Assembly: GCA_963965975.1 (NCBI GenBank)
Contig: OZ014411.1
Span: 15,210,446 to 15,274,445, forward strand
DNA length: 64,000 bases
DNA from: Xestospongia bergquistia
Taxonomy: Eukaryota; Porifera; Demospongiae; Haplosclerida; Petrosiidae
Reading direction: 5' to 3'
The position numbers were made by a program, and so were the translations under genes. Below are positions 27,054 through 38,400 of the stretch, piece after piece (positions within the stretch are counted from its first letter, which is position 1; each line of letters starts with the position of its first letter). Below the pieces are notes generated by a model, which did not search any database, was not told the origin of the DNA, and saw only the letters and a program-made list of their open reading frames with translations.

Positions 27054-28548
27054 CTAAATATATCATAATAACCAAATTAATTTGAGCAATAGCATACATC
27101 ATTATATTTGCATACCATCAATAGTAACATTCCTTTGTATATGTTACATGAATACACTAGTAACATTACACACACATACAACATTACAAAGTATCAATTA
27201 TATCAACTACTCTCATGCTAAACAAATTGCTCTCAATAACTCAAAAATGTTATAAATACAAATAACACTTGTAAGTACATAAGCACACATACCCATTACA
27301 TCACAATAGATATATTTTTGTTCAATTATTAGCATTACATTGTAAAAAACATTATAACCAACAAAAATACATTTAAAAAATTATCAGCTATTATTTATAA
27401 AGGACACATTCAGATATGAGAAGTTATTACATCAACACAAAAGAGAAAAAAACAGTAGAGCAAGCAAAGTGAAAAGAATGCATAAAATAAGATTAAAAAT
27501 TACATTATGTTACATATTACACACACATACACACCCTATAATATTATAGAGGACACATTCAGGTGACAAGGTATTATAGTACCACAATTGTGGAATAAAA
27601 CACACTAAACAAAATGCCAACATGCATTAAAAGTAATTAAAATTTATATTACATTATATCACACTTATCAACTATTGTATTATAATGAACAAATTCAGAT
27701 GGGAGGTTTTTATGGCATCACAATTGTTGAAACAGAGTGCACAAAATGATGAAAGATGCATTGAATGAAATTAGAATTATATATTTGTATAGTTACTAAC
27801 ATTTATCTTTGAAGAAGTCTTAGTATAGTTACTATCATTAATTCTATGAAGGTCAAATAGCTTTAATGCAATGTAATCAATGTTATCAATCCTATTAATA
27901 ATTCTATTTGTCCATTCTATATAATTATTAATCCATTAATAATTGGGACTAGTAAATAAGAAAAATGCATAAAAATATTAGGATTTAAAATTAGTCTATT
28001 CTATTAACCAAACATTCCAGCACATGACAAAAAATGAGTAGTCCTTTCTGTCACTTTACTTATTAATAACTGTCATAATTACTTCATTATATTTGTCATA
28101 CATCTACTATAATAATCAACCTAACTGGTCTGACATTAGATCAAAAAGGTATAGTTCATAAACAGTCTACATATTAAAAACAAATGAGGTCAACTTTTAT
28201 CATGAAATTTGTTAACAATACCAATAAAAATACCAAGTACAGCTGACCAATATACTGGTACTGAGGATTAAATTGTTCAATATCATGTAATTTTAAAATC
28301 CAAAATATTTTTTATTAACCTTTTAATACAAAGCTATTAACCCTTATAGCATGCACAAAATGATGTCATAATTAACACAATTTGTAAAACTAAGCTTAAT
28401 CAATATATCTACTTAATAATAACTTATAAAACAAAAAATAGAAATGTAGGACCTCAATGAAAGATATTTGATAGTCAATAGGAGATAGATACATGTAGTC
28501 ACTATGGCAAACACTGTCCACAATATTGAATTATTGAATCTGAATTAC
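27054..28548. repeat. Paralogous intron with three or four worn satellite-like units
   Basis: The anchor GGACACATTCAG appears at about 27398 and 27550, and a diverged GAACAAATTCAG at about 27690, spaced about 140-150 bp. Connecting sequence resembles the satellite unit (ATTAAAAATTACATTATG and CACTTATCAACTATTGTATTAT forms). The units are not homogenised. The remainder, about 27,800-28,548, is AT-rich intron without a recognisable element. This is the short homologue of the 25-kb intron. Confidence 0.78.
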
Positions 28549-28647
28549 CTTAGTAAGAACATTGACATCAGCTTCATAGTTGAGTAACACATCAACTATG
28601 TCTGTATCTCCCTTATAACTTGCATAATGAAGGGCCGTCCATTTATC
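28549..28647 (-). CDS. Ankyrin-repeat exon, type A, first copy
   Basis: This 99-bp minus-strand exon has the core K-W-T-A-L-H-Y-A-S-Y-K-G-D-T-D-I-V-D-V-L, then L-N-Y-E-A-D-V-N-V-L-T-K. The acceptor is CCACAG, the donor AAG followed by GTAATT. It differs from the second type A copy by about a dozen residues, including loss of the loop glycine (Y-E-A-D for N-G-A-D). It is followed, in transcript order, by the 1.5-kb intron that corresponds to the satellite intron. Confidence 0.88.
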
Positions 28648-28937
28648 CTGTGGTAGTAACAAACAAACAATCAACTGCCAAATACACAGTAAACTAATAG
28701 TATAAACACATACAAACTCAATAAAAGTATCAAGCTAGCACATATCCTCTGCTTAGCCAAAACTGAAAAATTATTAACTTAACAATAATAGTTCAGACAG
28801 TGTTCACTAGTTCTTAGCAATTTAGAGTACAAAGGTAATTTAATAGTAACTAAATCGATGGTGTTCTTCATATTCAAACAAATTTAGACTAGCTGCTTCA
28901 TTTATATTTTCTTGAACAATAAATTAAGTGGACTTAC

Positions 28938-29030
28938 TGAGTCTGTATAATTTACATTAGCCCCTCTTGAGAGAACATCTTTTACTTTAATCAAATCTCC
29001 TTCATTAGCAGATTTAATAAAAATGTAATC
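28938..29030 (-). CDS. First visible ankyrin-repeat exon (N-terminal side)
   Basis: This 93-bp minus-strand exon (31 codons) reads D-Y-I-F-I-K-S-A-N-E-G-D-L-I-K-V-K-D-V-L, followed by S-R-G-A-N-V-N-Y-T-D-S. The pattern A-x-x-G-D-L-x-x-V-K-x-L-x-S-R-G-A-N-V-N-x-x-D is typical of the first, capping repeat of an ankyrin array. The acceptor is GCTTTAG and the donor GTAAGTC. Because it starts with a splice acceptor there must be at least one more 5' exon to the right; I could not find it by eye between 29,031 and 30,400. Confidence 0.85.
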
Positions 29031-30370
29031 CTAAAGCAAAAACAAAAACAAAAACAGTAATGATCTAATTTCAATTAACTTAAATATACTTACAAAATAT
29101 TATTAGTAACTTGTTGAAGAATTTATTCAATGATAATTTAAAGTTACAAAATATGATTTAGTAATTAAAGTTATTCATTGAATGTTAAGAGAAGCATATT
29201 TGATGCATTGACATTCTTTGACTTATATGTTATAATCTCAGGCTAAAAAACAGGTTTGCATCATTAAATTACTTTGTTTTACATTTGACATATCAAGAAC
29301 CTGTGACAATAACTTGACAGATATTCCATATAAATGATGTTCCATAACAGATAACTTATACAGTATGGATATTATTAGTATTATGTATGTATTTTATAAA
29401 TTGCAAAAAAACCTGTGAACAATATATAGTGTCTTAAAACAACAATGACTTAGAAAATAAACATAACGCCAATGGTTCAAAAAACTCAAATGCAAGGATA
29501 TTAATTCATTAGTCAAATTACTGATAAACGTATAACTTTGAATAGTGGTTTAGCAACTTGAAATGGTGAGATTTAATTGGAAAAAGCAATAATATTAATT
29601 TTATTACAATGTATTGTGAAGTTAAGACATCTGTTGTTCTAAGCTATGCACAGGGAGAAATTGTACAGTAAATAAGATATAGTAGTGGACTCTGCCACAG
29701 CATTGGTGTACATATTAACTAGGAATGATTAATATTAAGGTAATAGTGATCATAAAACTTTCTAGTAATTACATAGTCCTAATGTTGCCAATGTCTTGGC
29801 TACAATGATTGAGTCATAAATCAATGTTTTCTATACAGTCATGTCACATTATAGCACTCTATACTGAACAATAATAGTACAGTCAAGGTTATACTTATAA
29901 CAAATAAAACCAGAGAACAACAATTTAAACATAGACAGTAATTGTCAGATTAAATTATTATAATCAGCTATCTCTAGTATTAACACTACACTACTCTTGT
30001 ATAAATTTTTACAAACTACAAGTCTTAATGTGAATTCATGTCTAGTGTACACAAGTAATTTGTGTTTATGGATTTGAGGCAACTATTATACTCATTTATG
30101 ATTAGGTCCCTTCACAAAAACAGCTTGTATAGAATTCTCTATTTAATATTAATATTATATTTAAAAGTACTTCAAACATTGTTAACATGATGTTGACTAC
30201 AAAATGTCAACAATGATTAGAGGCCAATGAATATGGAATACTATTTGTTACAAAAGAGGATATCCCAAACTATATGACACCGATATACAATGTAACATTT
30301 GTAACTCTTATATAATGCAAACGTTAACCCTTAGCACATGTGCATTGTACTATATTCACAGCTAGATACT
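29031..30370. other. No gene seen; contains a dispersed repeat
   Basis: This is AT-rich sequence. About 29,930-30,120 resembles about 45,770-45,910 in the same orientation; shared blocks include ATAGACAGTAATTGTCA, AACTATTATACTCATTTATG and GTGTTTAT. It should hold the 5' end of the ankyrin gene, but no convincing exon is visible. Confidence 0.5.
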
Positions 30371-30373
30371 AGA

Positions 30374-30400
30374 TCCTAAACCTAAACCCTAAACCCAAAA
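30374..30400. repeat. Short telomere-like CCTAAA/CCCTAAA tract
   Basis: About four tandem C(2-3)TAAA-type units occur here (CCTAAACCTAAACCCTAAAC and a trailing CCCAAA). It resembles TTTAGGG-type telomere DNA but is only about 25 bp long, so chance or an ancient double-strand-break filler are both possible. Confidence 0.4.
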
Positions 30401-30479
30401 TCCAAGCAAGGAAATGCCACTTGATACACAGTGTTGTTTCTCACAGCAATAATAAAACTTGTGCTGTTGAAACTTTATT

Positions 30480-33000
30480 GTCCTTTTGTAATAAAATAAC
30501 ATTCAATAATATATAATAGTGATATGTCCTACGTCTAATACACCAATACTAAACAGTGCAGTTAAAAGATCCACAGCCTGAACTATGTTGACTTTCAGAA
30601 TTGATTCCCAAAAATGTGGAGCTACTTCAGAGGATGGAAGCTAGAGATTGTAAAGTCTTGGATTTTACATGAAGCAAGAAACTATGTTAAGTACAGTCAT
30701 TGGAGAAGTGGGTGCAATGTTTTCTAGTGAACACTACCATATTACTCCAGAAACCTAATCACCTAATGCTCGATCTCACTTTGTATAGATGATTTTGCGG
30801 AAAGCTGCCTGACACAGTTGTTATGGATGGGAAGTGTATAATACAACCTTCCTGCATTAAGCAGCATTAACAATTACTTGCAGTTGTCCAATATTAACAC
30901 TATCCTGTATGGCACAACATTTCTGATGCTATGAGACCTCTTCAAAGGACTTCAGTCTATCTAAACATTGTCTTGAGTGTGCCGATAGAGACACAGAATG
31001 CACAGTTGTCTCCAGGGGACCAGATCTGGCCAGCAGGAATTTTTTTGAACAGGCCATTTTTAAGCTGGTGAACAGGAATAAAGGCAAGTTATTCAAAAGA
31101 TTTTGCTAAGCATTTAATTTTGTTCTTTTTCTTGGATCACCAGAATACAGGTACCTATACACATGCTTAAGGTCCTGTAAAGTACCTTAAAGATAAGTGA
31201 ATGAGTCCCCACTAGAAGATTCGGAGGGCATAAAATTGCTGAAGACTAAGTGAAGTACTTCACCTAATGTGAAATAGTAATTTGGGGGTACGAGTTGAAC
31301 TCACCATTTCACATAATTTTTTCACTTATGACTATTGTTATTTGTTGCAGTATCTTTCATAAACAAAATGTCTTTAATAGAATGATAAAAATCTCATGGG
31401 CCAATTAACAAGTACTTCAAGTAGGCTGTGACCAATTAGCTTACTATTAACAGTAGTAGCATCATGTAATGCAGGGCACCACCATTACTTCCAGCTGGTA
31501 ATTGAATGGACAGAAAGGATGCATACACTGAAGACCTCACACAGCTTCCTGCCTCCATTGGTTAAGGCTGAATCCAACAAATTTCAATACCACAGTGACA
31601 CCATTAAACGTTGAAGGATGGTAGCAGCAAATATTTGTTTCCTATCCAGACCAAACCATGGCCCTGTATGTCCTGTAAGGTATAAGATCATGCTCCCACA
31701 ATGGTCTGGACCTTAGCTGGTTAAATTATAACCCTTATTCCCTAGCCATCCTCACAATCCTCAGCCAGTCAGTGAGTTTATCAAGAATGAATTGAACAAG
31801 GTCTGTATGGTAAACTACTTACAATGAGGAACAAACACAGGTTCCACATTAGCCTCCTTGGCATTACCCACAAAAATTATCAGTCTGAGAATTAAAATAT
31901 TACCATAGATTTGTCGTCTCCTAAGGCCATAGTATAAATATTGCTATGTATCCAGACCTCTGCGGTTTAAGTTACACAAGGGTTGATAGGCAGCTGGACT
32001 GGTAGTGCAGATGTGCAGATGATCCCAACTGACTAGTTATATAGATTAACGTCAATGGTAGTGCAATAGTCTACCCTAAAGGAACCTTATCAAAAACAGT
32101 TACTATCCTTGCTTGAGCAACTATAGCATGCATGCATTGTCATTTCTTCGATGCATGATTGACTTCTCAGCAGTTGCTCATGAGCTGATGAGACTCAACA
32201 TTTAATTCAGGGCTGACCTAGTATGGTGAACTCTATTCATAGAAAGATGGATAGGATAAAGAATGGAATAAGACTTATATCTTAAATCAAGCCCTTTAGT
32301 CAGACACTCAAGTCTAATGGCTCAGTCAGGACTGGAGGCACTTGTTCTTGACTTTACACTAAAATTGTTTAGAAGACTGAAGAGTTGTATTACTCATGAT
32401 AAAACTACTACAGAATGTTCTGTCACATCCACCATTTCAATGTATTACCATTGAGCTCAGATGTATTATGCTGTATGTGTCATTTTCAGCTAAGAATTGG
32501 TGAAACACTCCTCTATTAAATCTGATTTATCTATGCTACTCAATTTCCAAATATCCGAAGGCCATTCTGACCTATGTCAAAAACTATTTTTATTAAGAAT
32601 GTTGAATTATGTATTACAGGGCACAAAGCACTCATGATTGTGTCTGACATAGCTGTTGATAAAAACAGAAACCCCTCAACATTTCAGATTATATTAAATG
32701 CCTCAAAAACTGAATCATTACAACAGATAGTGGATGTGTTTGTTGCCCAAAAAACATAATTTTATGCCTTATAACAGCCATTGCAAAATAACGTCAGGGT
32801 CCAATGGAACAGCACAGGAACAATGTTGTCCTGGCTTTGGAAGTTGCTGGCCGGGATTCCAATAAATATGGGAACATGGCTTCAGAATTGGAGTTGCATC
32901 TACAACTGCTCCCATGGAATGGAGAATTCTATCATAAAAAATTCTGTGTTGATAGAACAGTGAGGCCTACAACTATTAATCAATCCATCAGATGAAATAT
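30480..33000. other. Decayed, formerly coding-like region of unknown origin
   Basis: Base composition is visibly richer in G and C than the flanks. Several short frames without a start look protein-like, for example around 30,960-31,110 (plus strand, including C-A-D-R-D-T-E-C-T-V-V-S-R-G-P-D-L-A-S-R), 32,574-32,759 and 32,781-32,995. Stops and frame changes break all of them. I could not place it in a family; a dead retrotransposon body or a processed pseudogene is the simplest guess. No terminal repeats were found. Confidence 0.35.
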
Positions 33001-34053
33001 TAGTAGAGTATTCATGTGCATGCTCACCAGGAATATTTCCTTGGAGCCACACGTTCTAGAGGGGGCTTATTATGTTGTCAACTTGTTTATCAATTGGTAA
33101 ATGCCAATAATTTCTATTTAACTGAAGAAATTACTTTAATGAAGAAATCAAATTAGGTGTGCTTTTCTGGCCTTTTGATGAGGAAAGATGTCAAAAATGT
33201 GATTGAAGTTAAGGGCTTGCAGTCTTGAATTTGATTTTTTTAAAATTTATTTTAAAATGCCTTTGAAAATAAATATTTTTAGATTTTCTGTTTAAAAAAT
33301 TATCACAAATCTGCAGAAATAAAAACGTTTGTATAGTATATTTTACAATTTTAAAATAATCCAATTATGGTTTTTCCAAATACAAAAAAATTATGTTTGG
33401 ATTTTTTGATACAACATTTCATTGATTTTTAAGCTTTTATTGAACTCTCATCATAACTCTTATAATTAGTCTATTTTAATCGTTGCACATTTCTTTGAAA
33501 AGAGCATATGTAATTTCTAAGAGATCATGCTATTGTACACACCTGACCTTTTGTACTTGCAAACTATTCATTTAAAATCAAGTTTTATTCATAAAAATTA
33601 CTTTACTAATCTGCCATCTTCTTTAATTTTTGTGATGGGTATTCTATCAAAAAAGGGAGAGATGCTTGTGGACCTCCGTATTCCCTTACACAAGCATCAT
33701 CATTGCGACTAAAATAATTAATTAAAGCATCATTAAGTTCTTTGTAAATGAACAATAGCACTTTTAATAAAAGGAAAAGTACTGTTATTATTCACCTAAA
33801 TTAATGAAGAAGAAATATTAAAATGAGCAGATGGAAAGAACTCTTTAGAAAAACATAAAAATGTTAGTGAAAAATTTTGACCCTGTGAAGTGTTTCAGAA
33901 AGTTCACTCTTGATGGCTAATATATCTACTACATCTGTCAATCAATCCTGTGTCATGGTTGAATACAGGTAATTTTTAATTAATTTTAATGGGTTTATCT
34001 ACTGTTGCAGGAATAGTGAAAAAAATATATAAGGCAATACAAGTTAGGAAGAT
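33001..34053. other. AT-rich spacer, nothing recognised
   Basis: This stretch has a few short open frames (such as 33,527-33,712) but no splice logic, repeat structure or family match. Confidence 0.5.
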
Positions 34054-34061
34054 GTTGTATC

Positions 34062-34145
34062 GGGTTCTTCCGTGTTCGCCTACTCCGGGTTCGCCTACTC
34101 TAATTTTAACACGGTTTTGCCTACGGATACCGTAATTCTAATTAA
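34062..34145 (+). repeat. Left inverted end of the MULE
   Basis: This end carries the 12-mer GTTCGCCTACTC twice, 14-15 bp apart, then CTAATTTTAACAC and GGTTTTGCCTACGGATACCG. Two tandem GTTCGCCTACTC motifs in each end are plausible transposase-binding sites. Confidence 0.88.
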
Positions 34146-34176
34146 ACAAATATTGCGATTTTACAAATGTAAAAAG

Positions 34177-34353
34177 TGTACAATTTAATGTTAAGAAAGT
34201 TAAAGATTAAAGAATTATAAGTTACAATTCAAGAGCTACTGGACCAAAAGGGACTGAAACAATCTAAATAATGATGAAGTAGTTTAAGGTAAATGATAAG
34301 TAAAGAGTGTACAATTTAATGTTAAGAAAAGTAAGATTAAAGAATTATAAGTT
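34177..34353. repeat. Internal 47-bp direct repeat within the MULE
   Basis: TGTACAATTTAATGTTAAGA followed by a GATTAAAGAATTATAAGTTA block occurs at about 34177-34224 and again at about 34308-34353. The second copy touches the 3' end of the minus-strand gene. It may mark a second rearrangement that produced this short element. Confidence 0.75.
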
Positions 34354-34695
34354 AATGTGTTGAGACATGCCTACTACATAGTCTGATAAAGAGATTACAT
34401 TACTGCTAAATCTATCTTTGAGTTCCTTAATGTGTTGATCTTTCTCTATAGCTTTCTTTTTCCGACGAGGTGGACGTGCACCTGCTGCAAGCTGCTGTAT
34501 CGAAACCTCTGTGCTGACTTGTTCTCTTTGAAATACCTCAACACATTCGAAGATGTTTGGATGGGATTTACCAACTACTCGCCGTAGACGATTGTGCCAA
34601 AATATCCTTTCATCTCTTCCTCTCCTGTTGATTACATATCTGTGACCTTCATACAAAAGTACTCTTCCTCCTCGCTTAGTAGTAGTAAACTCCAT
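34345..34695 (-). CDS. Core-deleted MULE protein: FLYWCH start joined to transposase C-terminus
   Basis: An intact 116-residue frame. Residues 3-33 follow the FLYWCH zinc-finger pattern (F3, R-G-G, L13-L-Y15-E-G, Y20, N-R-R-G, F32-W33) but stop before the C..H half. From H34 the sequence reads N-R-L-R-R-V-V-G-K-S-H-P-N-I-F and continues with F-Q-R-E-Q-x-S-T-E-V, A-R-P-P-R-R-K-K-K and L-S-D-Y-V-V-G-M-S. That is the usual C-terminal tail of animal MULE transposases (HNRLN..VGK.HPNIW.., KEQ..TEV, short basic linker, final hydrophobic helix). Typical full proteins run to several hundred residues; the DDE core is missing, and the junction falls at the shared W-H. It may still bind element ends or interfere with a full transposase, but that is inference. 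Confidence 0.8.
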   Translation of the reverse strand: MEFTTTKRGGRVLLYEGHRYVINRRGRDERIFWHNRLRRVVGKSHPNIFECVEVFQREQVSTEVSIQQLAAGARPPRRKKKAIEKDQHIKELKDRFSSNVISLSDYVVGMSQHINL

Positions 34696-34928
34696 GGCTT
34701 TGGCTTTATTGCAGAAAATTTTCTCTGTACTGAGATGACTGAAAGCTATCTGTATCTTGTATTTATATGTACATTTGCTAAACTCGTCAAAGCATATTTA
34801 GGTTGGTGCATAATTGATCCAAGAAGTCAATAGGCCTTATGAAATTTAGGTAAGTTTTTGTGTATTTAACAACGAGATTTAATTAAATTTTATGAATGTT
34901 AATTCAATGAAAAATTCAAAAACGTCTA

Positions 34929-35020
34929 TTAATTAGAATTACGGTATCCGTAGGCAAAACCGTACTTTTGTGTTAAAATTAGAGTAGGCGAACCCGGAGT
35001 AGGCGAACCCGTACTAACTC
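34929..35020 (-). repeat. Right inverted end of the MULE
   Basis: This is the reverse complement of the left end, with the same pair of GTTCGCCTACTC motifs (as GAGTAGGCGAAC on the plus strand) and an extra 8 bp after TAACAC. The outermost dozen bases differ between the ends (GGGTTCTTCCG against GAGTTAGTACG). Confidence 0.88.
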
Positions 35021-35028
35021 GTTGTATC

Positions 35029-37330
35029 TTACATTTAAATGTATGAACATCAGATCAAGAGGTGACAAAGACTCTTTTTCAAAATTTGACATATATACTG
35101 CTTCTAGATAAGATCTTCTGAAACACTATTGTTGTAACTTTGTATAAAATTCTCTGTTTTGGCTTGATTACTGCCAAAGAAATGAAAAATGGTTATTGAT
35201 CTGACTTTCTGCTTCATATCTGTTAGAAGTAATGGCATCTTAAAGTTTGTACAAAACCTCACATATGAACTTGTTTCTTCATTTGTTTGCAAGATGTGAA
35301 AAATATTTCTACTAATCAATAACTTAATTGAAACCATGACTATGAATAATTAAATAGATAAAAATACGCTTGGCGCGCTTCGCATACCAATCCCTCAGCG
35401 GCCTGCGCGTGTATCTTGACATTGACACAACCCAATCTTGACAAGTTTTTTTGAGTGTGTTAAATTATTGTTTCTTTTGTACTTTGAACTTGTTAAATGG
35501 CCTTTGGCTGATATAAGGGCATTTGTATCAGTAAAGGATTGGAGTTGAAGCATCTTGCTCGTTTCTAAAGCCAGCAAAAGCCTTGGGAGATTTAAAGAAC
35601 TACTCATAGCATGCTAATAATTGAGTGGGACATAGAAACTCTTAACTATATGTCTGTCCCTTGAGCATTTTATGTAAACATATATTCTAGCATTAGTTGA
35701 GTAATGTGTTGCAGTATTTCTCTTTCTAATCAAATGAGGCAAGTCTTAAAAGGCATAAAAACTTATAAACCTTTAAATTACAGATTAACAGCTGCTGTTC
35801 AAAATAAATAACAAAAACGGCATGGTTTGATTATTTAGTGCTATTTTGTTACTTTACAAAATTGTGTAAGTAGAGGTTTTTGGGGCTGGCTATCATTGAG
35901 ACACATTCATGTTGTTTTCTTGTTGTAATAACTTCAATAATGGTGACAAACTAGATTATAATTGTAAAATCATCCTAACTTGATTAAGTGTATTATTGCT
36001 GATGAAAGGGGCTGTATTTTCCAAGTACATTTATGAAGACTGGAAAGCTATGGTGCAGTTCAAAATTGGCTTCAATTCACAATGTCTACTACTATAATTT
36101 CCATTCACATTATGTAAACACCTAAAATATGTGTATACAAAAATGGGAATCAATGTTACTGAGAGTAACTTTTTTTTGATTATGTAGTTACATATATTAG
36201 AAGTGGGCTGCCATACAGGGAATTAGACTATAAGTACCAGGAAGAGGAACCATCTCACGGTTGAATGAAGGACATTTGTTTATTGATGTGCCAAGTTCTC
36301 TTTTCCAGATAAATAGTAGTGAACAAGAATGGATGGATTCCCTAGTATGACTAGTCTAGCAAATATGTTCTGACATGGTACTGGAGAAGGTGTCTAATTT
36401 TTTCACTGCTCTTTTATGTTCCTTAATGTGTTGCAAAGGGTTTCTGTCAGTTGATCAATGTAAGTTGCATCATGCACAGTCCTGACAAGCTATTTCACAG
36501 ACCACACCTGACTTCATGGTTGGTGTTGCATCTTGAGGCTTAGATAGTGCTTTTCTTAGGGTGGTTATATTAGTGGCCTAAACTTTAAGATTGTTCGTAT
36601 TCTAAGACGAGAGAGGACCCTTTTGATACACTCGGATTGACTTTGTATGTATGGAATGGTAACTCTAGTTTTTTCTTGGTCAATAATACTGGTGATGGAC
36701 TACAATCTATCAAAGTAGCTGTACTCTTTCCCAGAACAATGGAGTGTGCTGACCTAACACTTGTACTTACTTTGTTGATGAACCAAGTCTGACCAGTAAA
36801 AATTACAATTTATCTTATTTCATAAGCAAAGGAACTAAGCATGTACTTAGTGACATTTTGACAAATTGACAATTTAAGATTTTAATCATTGGAATGGACA
36901 TTATATGGGAGATGATACACAGTAAAATGTGATGGGTAGAAAGTACCAAAAACGTTTGGGTCAAAACACCTGCAACTCAGGTAACCCATGTCTTAATTAA
37001 TGTTGTACCAAGTATAAGATTGGACTACACAATTTTCAGACCAACACGGGTACATAAGAATGGCATTATGTAGCAAAACAACAATGCCTATCTTATGACA
37101 GGTACAAGATGGATTAGACCCTTTATTTTGTCATTTAAATGAAATCTTGGTAATTGGTGGTGACATGCTTCTTTATTTTGGTTTCATCATGTAATGTACT
37201 TTATTTTGATAGCCATTATCATATCTATGTCATTTCTGTTTCTTCACACTAGTCATTAATATCTGATTGATTTGATTTTAATGTTTACCATGGTCATAAA
37301 CTAACAGATGGTTTGACTTATATTTATCTA
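35029..37330. other. No gene seen; dispersed repeat and a small CpG-rich island
   Basis: A dispersed repeat at about 35,830-36,125 matches about 45,990-46,290 in the same orientation; shared blocks include TTACTTTA(C/T)(A/T)AAATTGT, CTAGATTATAATTGTAAA/TTAGATTATAATTGTAAA and CAATGTCTACT. A CpG-rich 50-bp stretch lies at 35,368-35,416 (GGCGCGCTTCGC, GCGGCCTGCGCGTG), abrupt in this AT-rich area. A 70-codon minus frame at 35,395-35,607 reads out of that stretch but resembles nothing I know. Confidence 0.5.
35830..36125 (+). repeat. Dispersed repeat, copy 1 (~290 bp)
   Basis: This is homologous by eye to about 45,990-46,290: the same succession of short identical blocks, with many substitutions and small gaps. 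It carries no coding frame. It is likely a fragment of an old transposon. Confidence 0.6.
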
Positions 37331-37337
37331 TATTTGA

Positions 37338-38400
37338 CTTACCATAGCTTGTGATAACACCCCATATGCACAAATACAAGGACAATAAACGTTATAGTCG
37401 TTCAATAAAGTATAAAACTATAAGGTCGTCACGCTAATGTTACGTTTTTAAAGTTGTCAGCGTATGTGAACAACATGCATACGCATTCATCACTTGGACG
37501 CATGCGCAAAGTTTTCTCAAGGGTCGAACGAAGTTGGAACATCTTATTGGGAGACCTATTTTCAAGTTTTGTCTCATTCTTGATTACGATAAAAGCAGTA
37601 ACAGTTACGATGTAAACAAAACCTGCTATGTCTGCGAAAACGCTAAAAATCACCTTTCAAAAATATCAGCCGTCCGTACTATCATGGACTATAATAGCTA
37701 GACTGTTTGTGATATAAAGAATGTCACTGTAAATAAAACAAAAGGAAGTAGGAATCTTAGATGACTTCAAGTAATCAGACATAACTGATGAACAAATAAT
37801 TTTTAGAATGTTGTGTCCAACTGGTGTTCATGTTCACAACTTAGGCTTAGACACATTATTCACTCTATTAATCCAATCATTGCTGGTATGTGTTGACACC
37901 AAAAATCAATAGATGTATCATATTATGTTGTACCTGGACCAATGGCTCTCTGGGATATAAGTATGTTCATCATTTATAACATACAGCCCTTTCCATAGTT
38001 GACACAATAACTGTAACTGATTTTCAACTATTTTCTAACACAGCCTCACCTTTTTTCTTAACCTTAAATACATCACTATGAAATCAATACTAGTTCACAT
38101 ATACAAGTCCCAAAATTTTTGAACCACTATTCAAAATTTTACAAAATGCGCTTTTATTCTTTTGCTTTTAGATGGAAACCATAAACTTGTTCAATAATAT
38201 GTGGGGTGATTGAAACTATAACAATGCCTCTGTCAAAGCTGCACTTCTGCATGTATCTCCAGATTTATTTTATAAAAGACAAGAGAGTAATCCATGGCAT
38301 GATGTTTTTAATGCTATAACACAATTTTTAATATATTCTACTCTTTTTACAAAGAAGACATTCTTAATCATCTATTGAAAGTCACTTGTTTGCTATACAT
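37338..38400 (+). pseudogene. Decayed DDE/rve integrase gene, copy 1
   Basis: Fragments in changing frames spell an integrase-type protein seen in many invertebrate genomes: I-A-R-L-F near 37,697 (helix-turn-helix T-K-I-A-x-L-F), R-M-S-L near 37,720, I-T-D-E near 37,783, H-S-I-N-P-I near 37,860, then V-P-G-P-M-A-L-W-D-I at about 37,935-37,965 and, after a likely intron ending at TTTTAG, D-G-N-H-K-L-V at 38,171. The last two pieces match the P-G-P-x-x-L-W-x-x-D-G-x-H-K-L stretch holding a catalytic Asp of the DDE triad. Many stops and frameshifts and an internal deletion relative to copy 2 show it is dead. The 5' flank has a GCATGCGCA (NRF1-like) motif at 37,500. Confidence 0.7.

Larger units (their letters stand above)
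72..29030 (-). other. Ankyrin-repeat gene model (five exons seen, open at the left edge)
   Basis: Reading the minus strand, exons lie at 29030-28938, 28647-28549, 27053-26955, 25401-25303 and 170-72. Each is a multiple of three, begins after AG and ends at GT, and translates to one ankyrin repeat, so they join in phase 0 without a stop. Intron lengths are 290, 1,495, 1,553 and 25,132 bp. Exons 2 and 4 resemble each other (type A, start G/K-W-T-A-L-H-Y-A-S-Y-K-G), as do exons 3 and 5 (type B, S/T-P-V-L-A-A-K-G), which shows duplication of a two-exon block. The last exon has a donor, so the gene continues beyond position 1. I did not find the start codon. Ankyrin repeats are protein-binding scaffolds; the partner cannot be told from here. 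Confidence 0.8.
34062..35020. mobile_element. Complete non-autonomous Mutator-like (MULE) DNA transposon
   Basis: The element is 959 bp, bounded by an exact 8-bp target duplication GTTGTATC at 34054-34061 and 35021-35028. Its inverted ends match over 84 (left) and 92 (right) bp, differing mainly by an 8-bp gap (AAAAGTAC present only on the right). Eight to eleven bp target duplications and long inverted ends are characteristic of MULEs, and the encoded protein agrees. CpG-bearing ends contrast with the AT-rich surroundings. It lacks a transposase core, so it could move only with help from a full-length relative. Confidence 0.9.

Noticed and set aside
30480-33000. LTR retrotransposon polymerase or integrase
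   Set aside because: Composition and short frames look ex-coding, but no reverse transcriptase, protease or integrase motif and no terminal repeats could be found.
34594-34833. 79-codon plus-strand frame over the MULE gene
   Set aside because: It is the antisense shadow of the FLYWCH/transposase-tail frame.
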